A DNA stretch of 15,631 nt from an uncultured Sutterella sp. GTDB taxonomy: Bacteria; Pseudomonadota; Gammaproteobacteria; Burkholderiales; Burkholderiaceae_F. Numbering within the stretch: position 1 is the first letter of the stretch; every line of letters begins with the position of its first letter. Positions 6,368 through 13,956 of the stretch are shown here, in pieces. The stretch is taken from positions 1-15,631 of the forward strand of contig CAAGKD010000066.1 of assembly GCA_900770335.1 (NCBI GenBank). The letters are read 5' to 3'. The position numbers and the translations under genes are program-made. Below the pieces are notes generated by a model. It worked only from the letters and a program-made list of their open reading frames with translations. It was not told the origin of the DNA and ran no database searches.

Positions 6368-6676
6368 CCTCGTGACGGTGCTGGTGAGGGAGACGCCCGT
6401 GCCGAGGAAGAGCCAGACGACGCCCGGGCACACGAAGACGAGCGCGAGGAACGGATTCCAGTCCGCGACTGCGATGAGGTAATAGAGAATCAGGCCGCAC
6501 AAGGCCAAGGCGCCGAAGGACAGGGCCGCGACGAAGAGCGCCGCCCGCTAGGCGACGAGCGGCACCCATCAGCCGTCCGAGTCGAAGAGCCAGCGCGCGG
6601 CGTCGCCGAAGATCCAGAGGCACGCGAGGAGCCTGGCGAGATAAGGGACGATGGAGAGCGGTCCCAGGGCTTTCAC
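6362..6676 (-). pseudogene. Remnant of a small multi-pass membrane protein gene
   Basis: On the minus strand, a GTG at 6676 follows GGAG with a 7-base gap and opens a frame reading VKALGPLSIVPYLARLLACL. After 35 codons it meets TGA (6569-6571), and 7 codons later TAG (6548-6550). The same frame then resumes as convincing membrane protein: AALFVAALSFGALALCGLIL, then NPFLALVFVCPGVVWLFLGT, and loses character near 6362. Three hydrophobic helices in one frame, with a proper ribosome binding site, argue for a gene broken by two nonsense changes. No in-frame stop is near the end, so the C-terminus may also be lost. I do not recognise the family. Two sequencing errors are possible but less likely than decay. 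Confidence 0.6.
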
Positions 6677-6791
6677 GGCAGTCTCCGGACGAATGAGGAA
6701 GACCACATTCTCGCCGACGGCCGGACGCGGCGCTCGAATACAGATAAAAACAGCTTATTACTTTCGAGCAACTCAGGCGATTAATTAGTCT
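6677..6791. other. Non-coding, partly AT-rich junction
   Basis: Apart from the remnant gene, the space between the convergent ccmI and DUF1266-like genes holds an AT-rich stretch at about 6735-6790, unusual in this G+C-rich window. On the minus strand it reads AATAAGCTGTTTTTATC about 40 bases after the stop of the DUF1266-like gene, a possible weak termination region. I see no clear stem, RNA gene or promoter. Confidence 0.4.
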
Positions 6792-7637
6792 TCAAAATCC
6801 GTAGACGGCAGGCGGCTCCGCGTCCGGGAGCTGCCGCGGCCAGGGAAAGCGCGTCCAGGCGCCCTCGTCTCCGAGGAGCTGCTGCAGGGCCGCCGCGGCG
6901 CGGCGCATGCGCTCGGCTCCCGCCTTCTCGCTCTCCTCGAGCCCCGTCCAGAGGGCTCCGAGGAGCGCTGAGCGCGCAAGCGCCCGCCAGGAGTCGAACC
7001 GAAGGAGCATCTCGCCCGCGATTCGGGCCTGCCAGCGCGCGGCCACTTCCGCAGGCACCATCTCGGCTGAGAGCGCCTTTTCAAGGAGGATCGCCCCCGA
7101 GAGGAGGTTGTGGCCGCGCAGGACCGTCCAGTCGATCCTCCCGCGGAAGTGGTCGACCGTCATGCGGCGGCGCTCAAGGCGGGCGCGCAGGGCCTCGTCC
7201 CTCGAGATGACGTCAAAGCCGCTCCAGCCGATCGCGGCGTCGTTCTTGAGGAGCCGCTCGACGCTCTCGGCCTCGGTGATGCGGCGCCATTCGGCGGCGA
7301 CCCCCGCGCCCTCAACGGCGAGGCGCAGCGCCTCCTCGAGGTCGCCCGTCTCCATGATGTCCGGCGCGGTCGAGAGCTCGTGCAGGATCTCGCCCGCGGC
7401 GACGTCGCCCTCCGGGATGACGCCGCCCGGCCATCCCGTCACCATCAGGGGGAGGCGCGAAGCCTCTCCGACGAAGGCGGGCAGGGGCAGGTCCTCCCAG
7501 GGCAGGGGACGCGCCTCGACGCCCGCTCCCGGCAGGGCGGCGAGCGCGTCGTCGAGCGCCTCGAACTCCTTGAGAAGGAGTCCCGTCGAGTGGCTCGGCG
7601 CAAGGATCACGAAGGGGGCGTCGTCAGCGGAAATCAT
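6792..7637 (-). CDS. Hypothetical protein, DUF1266-like
   Basis: Function unknown. The 281-residue protein has no signal peptide or membrane helix and should be cytoplasmic. It is acidic in its first half. The C-terminal half has the spacing I associate with DUF1266: GWSGFDVISRDEALRARL (about residues 138-155), then a W..LRGHNLLSGAILLEK segment, then RIAGEMLLRFDSW followed by LLGALW, and a final FPWP before the end. This comparison is from memory and was not searched. It starts at ATG 7637, only 32 bases after the U32 gene, with no strong Shine-Dalgarno, and is the last gene of the minus-strand run. Nothing in its context tells its role beyond probable co-transcription with the U32 gene. Confidence 0.75.
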   Translation of the reverse strand: MISADDAPFVILAPSHSTGLLLKEFEALDDALAALPGAGVEARPLPWEDLPLPAFVGEASRLPLMVTGWPGGVIPEGDVAAGEILHELSTAPDIMETGDLEEALRLAVEGAGVAAEWRRITEAESVERLLKNDAAIGWSGFDVISRDEALRARLERRRMTVDHFRGRIDWTVLRGHNLLSGAILLEKALSAEMVPAEVAARWQARIAGEMLLRFDSWRALARSALLGALWTGLEESEKAGAERMRRAAAALQQLLGDEGAWTRFPWPRQLPDAEPPAVYGF

Positions 7638-7669
7638 GGTGTCGTTCTCTGGAGTCGTTTGGGTCGCGG

Positions 7670-9862
7670 TCAGCTCCGGCTGCGGTCGTTCCTGCGGTCG
7701 CCGCGCTTGGGCGGACGGGGCGGACGGCGGTCGGGGTGCGCGCCCCGGGGGGCCTGCGCGCGGTCATTTCCGCCCGGCCTTCCTCCGGTCGGCTTTCTCT
7801 TGTCCGCTCCGGCATCGGTCCAGCGCCCGGGGGCGTCCCTCCCGCAGCGCTTCGCGCCCGGGGCGGGCTGAGCCTCATCGGACCGGGGCCGCGCGACGCG
7901 GATCTCCCCTTCGGCCGTGAGCGTCATCTCGCAGGGCGAGGCCTTGCAGTGGAACTCCGCCCGGAAGCGGTTTCCCGACGAGGCGGTGAGGATGAGGGGC
8001 TCGGGGCGCAGGAGCGCGCGGTCCGTTCTCTCGCGAATCTCCGGGAAGAACCGGGCGGTCTTGGGGCAGAGCAGGAGCGCGGCGCGCACGCAGTGGCGGC
8101 AGGTCATGAGCGGGGCGTTCGCGACCGGACGGATCTCGAAGGCGGGCTCGAGGACGCGCGCGCCGTGCGCGGCGTAAAAGCTCTTGGCGAGCGCGTTGGC
8201 GACGTTCGCGCGGAAGCCCAGGGTCTTTTCGGGGAAGGGCGCCGCGTCGTCCCAGGGCGCGCGCCGGGGGCGGCGCGCGAGGTCGCGCTCATGGCGCACG
8301 CGCTCGAGCTCGGCGACCGCCGCGCGGCGCAGCTCGTTGGCGACGCTCGCCGGAACGAAGACGTCAAGGTCCTCGGGAATGAAGATGTTCGCGGCCTCGA
8401 AGGGCGTGTCCCCGAGGCGGGAGAGCTGCCTCTTGAGCGATTCGATGTTCCTCGCCCTGTCTGAGGGCGCCTCCAGGGCGAGCGCGACGCAGGCGCTCGC
8501 GCAGTCCTCGCCCGACGTCATGACGAGATCGAGCCCGTCCTCGTGGGCCGTGAAGATGAGGTCGACGGGGATCCGGCGCTCGGCGGTTCTCCCGGCGATG
8601 GCGCGCAGGAACGCGTGGTCGCGGTTGCGCCGCAGCCGCACGCCCTCGCGCAGGCCCTCGAGATTTCGAACGGGTTCGGCGGGATGGAGCGCCCAGACGT
8701 CGCGGCCCGACTCCGGGGCGGGTTCGGCGCGGTTGACGGCGAGCCCCCGGATCTCCTCCGTCTCCGTGAGATACGTGAGGCCGTCGCCGTTGGCGAACGC
8801 GACGTCGGGCTCGGCGCGCACGAGAACGGCGTCGCGCGTGAGGCCGACGACCTCTCCGACGGGCTCGCCCGCATGCTTGGGGCTCTCGAGCGCGGCGATC
8901 GAGTAGAGCTTGTCGAACTGCCGTCCGTGGATGAAGTAGTCGGTCTTTCCGCGGTTGAAGACCTTCTCGGGCGAGGGCTCGAACGTGAAGCGTGAGACGC
9001 CTTCGGACGCGCGCGAGAGATCGGGCCGGCGCGCGAGGAGCGCGTCGAGCCTGCGGCGGTACCAGGCCGTCACGTTCTTGACGTAGGCGAGGTCCTTGAG
9101 GCGCCCCTCGATCTTGAAGGACGACACGCCCGCGTCGACGAGGGCCTCGAGGTTGTCGCTTTGGTCGTTGTCCTTGAGCGAGAGCACGTGCTTGCCGCGG
9201 GCGATCACCTCGCCCGAGAGCGTCGAGACGTCCCAGGGCAGGCGGCAGAGCTGCGAACAGGCGCCGCGGTTGGCGCTGCGGCGCGTGACGGCCTCGCTCA
9301 GCCAGCACTGGCCCGAGAGGCTCACGCAGAGCGCGCCGTGCACGAAGAACTCGATGCGGGCGTGCTCGAGGCGCGCGCGCACGGCGCGGATGTCTGTGAG
9401 CGAGAGCTCGCGGGCGAGAACGAGCTGCGAGAAGCCCTCCGACTCGAGAAAGGCCGCCTTCTCGGGCGTGCGGATGTCGCACTGCGTCGAGGCGTGAAGC
9501 TCGATGTCGGGAAGCTCGCCCATCAGAAGCCCCATGTCCTGGACGATGAGAACGTCCGCGCCCGCCCGGGCGAGGTCGAAGGCCATCTGGCGGGCCGCGT
9601 CGATCTCCGCGTCCGTGAAGAGCGTGTTGAGCGCGGCGAAGACGCGCGCGCGGTAGCGGTGCGCGTACTCGCACAGTCGCGCGATGTCCTCGAGCGAGTT
9701 TCCCGCGGCCGCGCGCGCGCCGAAGGCGGGTCCGCCGATGTAGACGGCGTCCGCGCCGTGGTCGATCGCGGCGATGCCCGTCTCGGCGTCGCGCGCCGGG
9801 GCGAGAAGCTCAAGGGCGCTCCTCGGCGGAACGCTTGACCAGGATCCGGCGTGCAGCGTCAT
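7670..9862 (-). CDS. U32 family protein, RlhA/YdcP-like (putative RNA hydroxylation enzyme)
   Basis: U32 proteins were first called peptidases (collagenase-like). Characterised members such as RlhA and TrhP act in prephenate-dependent hydroxylation of rRNA or tRNA, so an RNA-modification role is likely. The protein has 730 residues. The N-terminal barrel begins LELLAPARDAETGIAAIDHGADAVYIGGP-like (18-45). The FeS-type cysteine set is C179, C186, C202 and C206 (ALCVSLSGQC ... ACSQLC). A second family cluster is C588, C591, C599, C639 and C644 (MTCRHC ... LLCP ... FHCKASPCEMT). Residues about 656-730 are a Pro/Arg-rich, low-complexity, strongly basic tail. ATG 9862 is preferred over an in-frame start at 9907 because AGGAGG lies just upstream and the ATG overlaps the stop of the ankyrin gene as ATGA, which suggests translational coupling. 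RlhA-like is chosen over the shorter TrhP by length. Confidence 0.88.
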   Translation of the reverse strand: MTLHAGSWSSVPPRSALELLAPARDAETGIAAIDHGADAVYIGGPAFGARAAAGNSLEDIARLCEYAHRYRARVFAALNTLFTDAEIDAARQMAFDLARAGADVLIVQDMGLLMGELPDIELHASTQCDIRTPEKAAFLESEGFSQLVLARELSLTDIRAVRARLEHARIEFFVHGALCVSLSGQCWLSEAVTRRSANRGACSQLCRLPWDVSTLSGEVIARGKHVLSLKDNDQSDNLEALVDAGVSSFKIEGRLKDLAYVKNVTAWYRRRLDALLARRPDLSRASEGVSRFTFEPSPEKVFNRGKTDYFIHGRQFDKLYSIAALESPKHAGEPVGEVVGLTRDAVLVRAEPDVAFANGDGLTYLTETEEIRGLAVNRAEPAPESGRDVWALHPAEPVRNLEGLREGVRLRRNRDHAFLRAIAGRTAERRIPVDLIFTAHEDGLDLVMTSGEDCASACVALALEAPSDRARNIESLKRQLSRLGDTPFEAANIFIPEDLDVFVPASVANELRRAAVAELERVRHERDLARRPRRAPWDDAAPFPEKTLGFRANVANALAKSFYAAHGARVLEPAFEIRPVANAPLMTCRHCVRAALLLCPKTARFFPEIRERTDRALLRPEPLILTASSGNRFRAEFHCKASPCEMTLTAEGEIRVARPRSDEAQPAPGAKRCGRDAPGRWTDAGADKRKPTGGRPGGNDRAQAPRGAHPDRRPPRPPKRGDRRNDRSRS

Positions 9863-10659
9863 TTCCGCTCCTCCTGCGTCTTGCGAACGGGGCCGATGAC
9901 GGCGCACTTCTCGACGGCGAGGTATTGGGCGAGCTCCTCGTCGCCCGCCCGGCGGGCGAAGTCCGCGGGCGAGCGGCCCTGGTCCGTGCAGTAGTCGCGG
10001 TACGCGCCTGCGCGCAGCAGCGTCACGACGGCCGCGCGCGAGGGCTTCCTCGCGGCCATGATGAGGGGCGTCACGCCCGAGTTCGTCTGAAGGTTGGGCG
10101 AGACCCCGAGCTCGAGGAGCCGCTCGATGAAGTCCGAGCGGCCCTCGGTGGCGGCGTAGTGCAGGGGCGTCCAGCTCCCGCCCGCCTTCGGATCCGCGCC
10201 GGCCTTGAGGAGCTTCTCGAAGATCTTGCGGTCGCCCTTGAAGACGGCGAGCATCAGGGGCGTTTCGCCAAACTTGTTCGCGTCGTTGACGGCGAGCCTG
10301 CCCGAGGCGAGAAGGGCCTCGGCGACGGCGGGGGTGTCCGCGCGCATCGCGTAGGTGAAGGCCGTGTCGCCGTTGTCCATGCGGAAGTTGGGCGAGGCGC
10401 CCTTCTCGAGGAGGGTCCTCACGCTTCGGACGTTCCCGGAGCGAACGGCCTGCCGGAAGGCGGAGAGCTCGGCCGCGGTGAGGGGGTTGTCAGCCTCGGG
10501 GGCCTGCGCTTTGACAGGGCTGACGGCGGCGTCCTCGGCGCGCGCCGGGGCGCACGCGAGGAGCGTCAGGCTCACGAGGCACATGAGGCCGAAGAGGCCG
10601 AAGAGGCCGAAGAGGCTCGCGAGGAGCCCGGACGCGGGGTGGATCGAACGGATTCTCAT
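9859..10659 (-). CDS. Exported ankyrin-repeat protein (probable lipoprotein)
   Basis: A protein-interaction repeat protein that is exported; partner unknown. Starting at ATG 10659 it has 266 residues. The N-terminus MRIRSIHPASGLLASLFGLF is a signal peptide with a long hydrophobic core that includes LFGLFGLFG. It ends either at the lipobox LLAC (a lipoprotein) or at the signal-peptidase I site APARA|ED just after. About five ankyrin repeats follow, seen as GDTAFTYAMR, GETPLMLAVFKGD, WTPLHYAATEGRSD, GVTPLIMAARKPS and GRSPADFARRAGDEE. A longer frame to 10770 adds an unlikely arginine-rich leader in front of the signal peptide. The gene starts 62 bases after the tatD stop and overlaps the next gene as ATGA. 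An ankyrin gene after tatD is, as I recall, common in Burkholderiales. Confidence 0.85.
   Translation of the reverse strand: MRIRSIHPASGLLASLFGLFGLFGLMCLVSLTLLACAPARAEDAAVSPVKAQAPEADNPLTAAELSAFRQAVRSGNVRSVRTLLEKGASPNFRMDNGDTAFTYAMRADTPAVAEALLASGRLAVNDANKFGETPLMLAVFKGDRKIFEKLLKAGADPKAGGSWTPLHYAATEGRSDFIERLLELGVSPNLQTNSGVTPLIMAARKPSRAAVVTLLRAGAYRDYCTDQGRSPADFARRAGDEELAQYLAVEKCAVIGPVRKTQEERK
10585..10616. repeat. 9-base tandem repeat inside the signal peptide of the ankyrin protein
   Basis: GAGGCCGAA is repeated three times exactly (10585-10611), then GAGGC. On the coding strand it reads CTCTTCGGC and encodes Leu-Phe-Gly triplets in the hydrophobic core of the signal sequence. The unit is a multiple of three, so gain or loss of a copy keeps the frame but changes core length. 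Confidence 0.9.
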
Positions 10660-10721
10660 GAGAAATTCTTTGCGGGGTCGGGGGGAGCTATTCGTCCGAG
10701 GATAGCACCTGAATGCGGCGG

Positions 10722-11543
10722 TCAGTCGGCGCTCAGCGGCAGTCCGAAGAGCCGGATCGTGTTCGCGCACGTCTGCGCGAGCGCCTCCTCGAGGGGGATT
10801 CCCTTTCCGGTGGCGATCGCCCGGGCGACCTCGAGGGAGTGCGCGGGCTCGCAGCGCTTTCCTCGGAAGGGAACGGGCGCCATGTAGGGCGCGTCGGTCT
10901 CGATGAGAAGGCTTTCGAGCGGGAGGTCGGAGGCGATCGCGCGCAACGATTCATTCCGCCTGAAGGTGAGGTTGCCCGTGAAGCTCACGCACCCGCCCGC
11001 GTCGACGACGCCCCGGGCGGTCTCGAGCGAGCCGCAGAAGCAGTGCATCACGAAGCCGAGCTCGCCCGCGCGCTCCTCGCGGAGGATCTCGAGCGCGGCG
11101 TCCTCGGCGTCGCGCGCGTGGACGATGAGCGGCCGCCCGGCCTTTCTCGCCGCTGCGATGTGGCGCCGGAACCGGTCCCTCTGCCAGTCAAGCGGCTCCT
11201 TGCACCAGTAAAAGTCCAGCCCCGTCTCGCCCACGGCGACCATGCCGGGCTCGCTCGCGCGCTCGGCGATCTCGTCGACGTCCGCCTCCCGGGCGTCGGG
11301 GTGTTCCGGGTGGACCGCCCAGGCGCCGAAGAGAAAGCCCGGATGGGCGTCAAGGAGCGCGCGAAGCGGCTTGACGTCCCCGTCCTCGCAGCCGATCGTG
11401 ATCGCGGCGATCATGCCGGCCGCGCGCATGCGGGCGATGACGGCCTCCCGGTCCTCGGCGAAGGCCGGGTCCGTGAGGTGGCAGTGCGAGTCGATGTAGG
11501 CCGCGGGGGCGGCGCCGGAGGGCTGCGTAGATTCGTCGGTCAT
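10722..11543 (-). CDS. tatD: TatD family metal-dependent hydrolase (DNase)
   Basis: A cytoplasmic TIM-barrel metalloenzyme of the amidohydrolase superfamily; family members are 3'-5' exonucleases. It has 273 residues, normal length. The metal ligands are all present: H20 and H22 (IDSHCHLT), E106 (GETGLDF), H142 (IVHARDA), H167 (MHCFCGS) and D217 (IETDAPY). The SFTGNLTF strand and the PVPFRGKRCEPAH segment are also standard. I chose ATG 11543 because the conserved barrel strand begins soon after it and the codon overlaps the permease stop as ATGA (11540-11543). The in-frame opening that continues to 12113 is only the permease gene read in another phase. No purine-rich ribosome site precedes the start, so coupled translation is likely. 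Whether it is tatD itself or a paralogue (ycfH, yjjV) cannot be told from motifs; it most resembles the YcfH type. Confidence 0.92.
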   Translation of the reverse strand: MTDESTQPSGAAPAAYIDSHCHLTDPAFAEDREAVIARMRAAGMIAAITIGCEDGDVKPLRALLDAHPGFLFGAWAVHPEHPDAREADVDEIAERASEPGMVAVGETGLDFYWCKEPLDWQRDRFRRHIAAARKAGRPLIVHARDAEDAALEILREERAGELGFVMHCFCGSLETARGVVDAGGCVSFTGNLTFRRNESLRAIASDLPLESLLIETDAPYMAPVPFRGKRCEPAHSLEVARAIATGKGIPLEEALAQTCANTIRLFGLPLSAD

Positions 11544-13954
11544 TGGAAGTCGTTGACGGGAATGTCGCGGCGCCTGTCCGCGTTCCGTCCGAGGAGAAGA
11601 AGCCAGGCCGCGCCGTACAGGAGCGCGAGGAGCGCAAGGTGCAGGCACGCTGAGAGGACGTCTTCGAGCGCGGCGCCGTTTTGCGCCGCGGCCGCGGAGA
11701 TCGGGATGTAGGGGGTCGACGGGAGGAGCTGCGCCGCGCCCGCAACGAGGGGATGGATCGCCTCGACCGGCCACACGGCGCCCGAGGCGAAGAGCGCGGG
11801 CGCCGAGAGGATGACCGTGAGGGGCGCGATCCAGCCGTTCGAGCCCGCGGCGGCCGTAATTGCAAGGCCGAAGGCGACGACCGCAAGGGCGTACAGGGCC
11901 GAGGAGAGGAGCACGGCCGGGGGGGTCAGCATGGCGCCGTACTCGCCCGTGCTGAACGCGAACCCGTGCATGTAGAGCGTCCATCCGAAGGCGATCGCCG
12001 TGAGCGCGAGGAGAATCCCGACGCCCTCGCAGCAGGGCCGCTCGACGGCGTCGCGGACGAAGTCCGCGCGCGGCGTGCGGGCGAGCCAGCCGCCCACGCC
12101 CATGCCGACGCACATCAGCATGACCGCCTGGATGATGATGGGGCCGACGAGCGGCACGGTGAAGTTGCCGTAGCCTGCGATCTCGTTGAAGCGGTGGGTC
12201 GTGACGAGCCCGGGGCGCGCCATGAGCGCCTGCCCGAGCGCCGCAGGGGGAAGGCCGGGCGTGAGGACCGAAGCCTCGTCGACGCGCGCGGCTCCGTCTC
12301 CGGCGATCGCGCCGACGGCGCCCTGGATCGCGCGGGTCTTGACGGGATAGGCGCCGTTGCCGAGAACATGCACCGTCGCGTTCTCGCCCCGCGCGAGGGC
12401 CTCGGCGTAGTTCGCCGGAATCGTGACGATGACGTCGGTCTCGCGGCGCTTCAACGCCGCGAGCGCCTCGCCTTCGGAATGCGTGATGAAGGCGAGCTCG
12501 ACCGCGGGCGCGGCGTCAAGCTCGCTGATGAGCTGGCGCGAGACGCTCGAGCGGTCGAGGTCGACGACGCCGACGGGGATGTGCTCGAGCTGCTGCGTGC
12601 TGTAGGGCCAGCCGTAGAGGATGAGGTAGAAGGCCACGGCGCCGCCGGCGATCGCGACGGTGTCGCGCGAGAGGAAGATCGACTTCGTGGCGAGAAGAAA
12701 GGACTTCCAGAAGCCCGTGCGCGGGGCGGGGGCGGCGGGAGAGGTCTTCCGGAGGGCCTCGGTGAGCCGGGCGCTTCTCTCCTCGGCCGCCGCCCAGCGG
12801 CGGATGCGGATCGAAAGGACCGGGAGGGCCGCCGCGAAGGCCGAGAGGGGGAAGAGCGCCTGCGCGAGAAGCGACCGCGCGAGCTCGGAGACGGGCGAGC
12901 CGAGCACCCAGACCTCGGACTGCGTCGAAAGGTAGTGCGTGAGCGGAAGCAGCATGCCGAAGAAGCGCGCCCCCGGCGTCATCGATTCGAGCGGGAAGGA
13001 GAACCCCGTGAAGGGAAAGGACGGCGCGATGAGGCACACGCCCGCCGAGACGGCGATCACCCAGGTGGGTGAGAGCGCCGTCGCGAGAAGCGCGAGGCCC
13101 GCCATGGCGAGGATGAGGAGCCACCCCGCGGCGATCCAGAGGACGACCGGTCCTTGCGCGCCCCAGCCGGCCCAGCCCGCGAAGCCCGCCGTCCAGACGG
13201 AGATCGCGACGAGCCAGACCGCGCTCCAAGGCAGGAGCTTGCCGACGACGAGGGCCGAGGGCGAGCCGCCGGCCTCGGCGAGCAGACGCCTCAGCCCGCC
13301 TTCGCGCCACTCGCGCGAGAGCATCGAGAGGAACCCGAGGAGCGCTCCGAGCGCCATGAGGCCCGGGATGAAGGTCGGGAGCATGTAGCCCACGAAGTTG
13401 AAGCCCGGGTTGCCGAGGAACTCCACGTCCGGGAGCGACGCTCTCAAGCGCCGCGCGCGCTCGGCGAAGGTGCCGCCCGCGGCGGACGCGGTGCGCACGG
13501 CCGTCGCGGCGAGCTTCGCCGCGCTTGCGGCGGTTTTGACGTCAAGCTCGATGATCGTGCCGACGGCGTAGAAGGTCTTGTGGATCTCAAGCAGAAGCGG
13601 CAGCCCCGCGCCGCGCCGGTTCTCGAGCTCGTAGTCCTTCGGAATCGTCACCGTCGCGTAGGTCTCGCGCGCCCGGAGCGCCCGGTCGGCCTCAAGGTTC
13701 GAGCCGAACCGCACGATCCGCACCGAGGGCAGGGCGTCAAGGAGCATCGCCGTCTCGCGCGAGAGCGCCGAGGCGTCAAGGTCGACGAGCCCGACGGGCA
13801 GGCGCGTCATCAGCCCCTGCCCGTAGAGGAGCGCCATCATGAGGCAGCACAGGAGCGGCGCCAGGAACCCCGCGATCCACTCGATGCGGTGCGAGAGGAC
13901 CTGCCGGGCCTCGATGCCGGCGATGCGCGCGACGCGCGCGAACCACTCGCGCAT
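11540..13954 (-). CDS. ABC-2 type transporter permease, two fused halves
   Basis: An inner-membrane export permease, probably for drugs or other small hydrophobic compounds (YbhR/YbhS/YhhJ type). The 804 residues are two homologous permease halves. Each starts with a membrane helix and a periplasmic domain opening with PVGLVDLDASALSRE (residue 53) or PVGVVDLDRSSVSRQ (residue 460). Each continues with RETYATVTIPKDY (96-108) or RETDVIVTIPANY (504-516) and ends with a bundle of about five helices. A charged linker, about 384-412, joins them. The first half carries the cytoplasmic coupling segment SREWREGGLRRLLAEAGG (213-230), followed by GKLLPW. The matching place in the second half (ARTPRADFVRDAVERPCC) does not follow that pattern. 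It starts 2 bases after the HlyD stop. No nucleotide-binding subunit is encoded in the window. Normally these halves are two separate genes next to an ATPase gene. Confidence 0.88.
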   Translation of the reverse strand: MREWFARVARIAGIEARQVLSHRIEWIAGFLAPLLCCLMMALLYGQGLMTRLPVGLVDLDASALSRETAMLLDALPSVRIVRFGSNLEADRALRARETYATVTIPKDYELENRRGAGLPLLLEIHKTFYAVGTIIELDVKTAASAAKLAATAVRTASAAGGTFAERARRLRASLPDVEFLGNPGFNFVGYMLPTFIPGLMALGALLGFLSMLSREWREGGLRRLLAEAGGSPSALVVGKLLPWSAVWLVAISVWTAGFAGWAGWGAQGPVVLWIAAGWLLILAMAGLALLATALSPTWVIAVSAGVCLIAPSFPFTGFSFPLESMTPGARFFGMLLPLTHYLSTQSEVWVLGSPVSELARSLLAQALFPLSAFAAALPVLSIRIRRWAAAEERSARLTEALRKTSPAAPAPRTGFWKSFLLATKSIFLSRDTVAIAGGAVAFYLILYGWPYSTQQLEHIPVGVVDLDRSSVSRQLISELDAAPAVELAFITHSEGEALAALKRRETDVIVTIPANYAEALARGENATVHVLGNGAYPVKTRAIQGAVGAIAGDGAARVDEASVLTPGLPPAALGQALMARPGLVTTHRFNEIAGYGNFTVPLVGPIIIQAVMLMCVGMGVGGWLARTPRADFVRDAVERPCCEGVGILLALTAIAFGWTLYMHGFAFSTGEYGAMLTPPAVLLSSALYALAVVAFGLAITAAAGSNGWIAPLTVILSAPALFASGAVWPVEAIHPLVAGAAQLLPSTPYIPISAAAAQNGAALEDVLSACLHLALLALLYGAAWLLLLGRNADRRRDIPVNDFQ

Positions 13955-13956
13955 GG

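Noticed and set aside
6129..6623. Minus strand frame of 164 codons across the ccmI end and the junction
   Set aside because: Arg-rich and without hydrophobic helices. The neighbouring phase, although it has two stops, gives convincing membrane segments.
8364..9674. Minus strand frame of 436 codons inside the U32 gene
   Set aside because: Another phase of the U32 gene with Arg/Pro/Ala-rich composition and no motifs.
11681..13072. Plus strand frame of 463 codons opposite the fused permease
   Set aside because: Charged, motif-free product opposite a well-supported membrane protein; a composition artefact.
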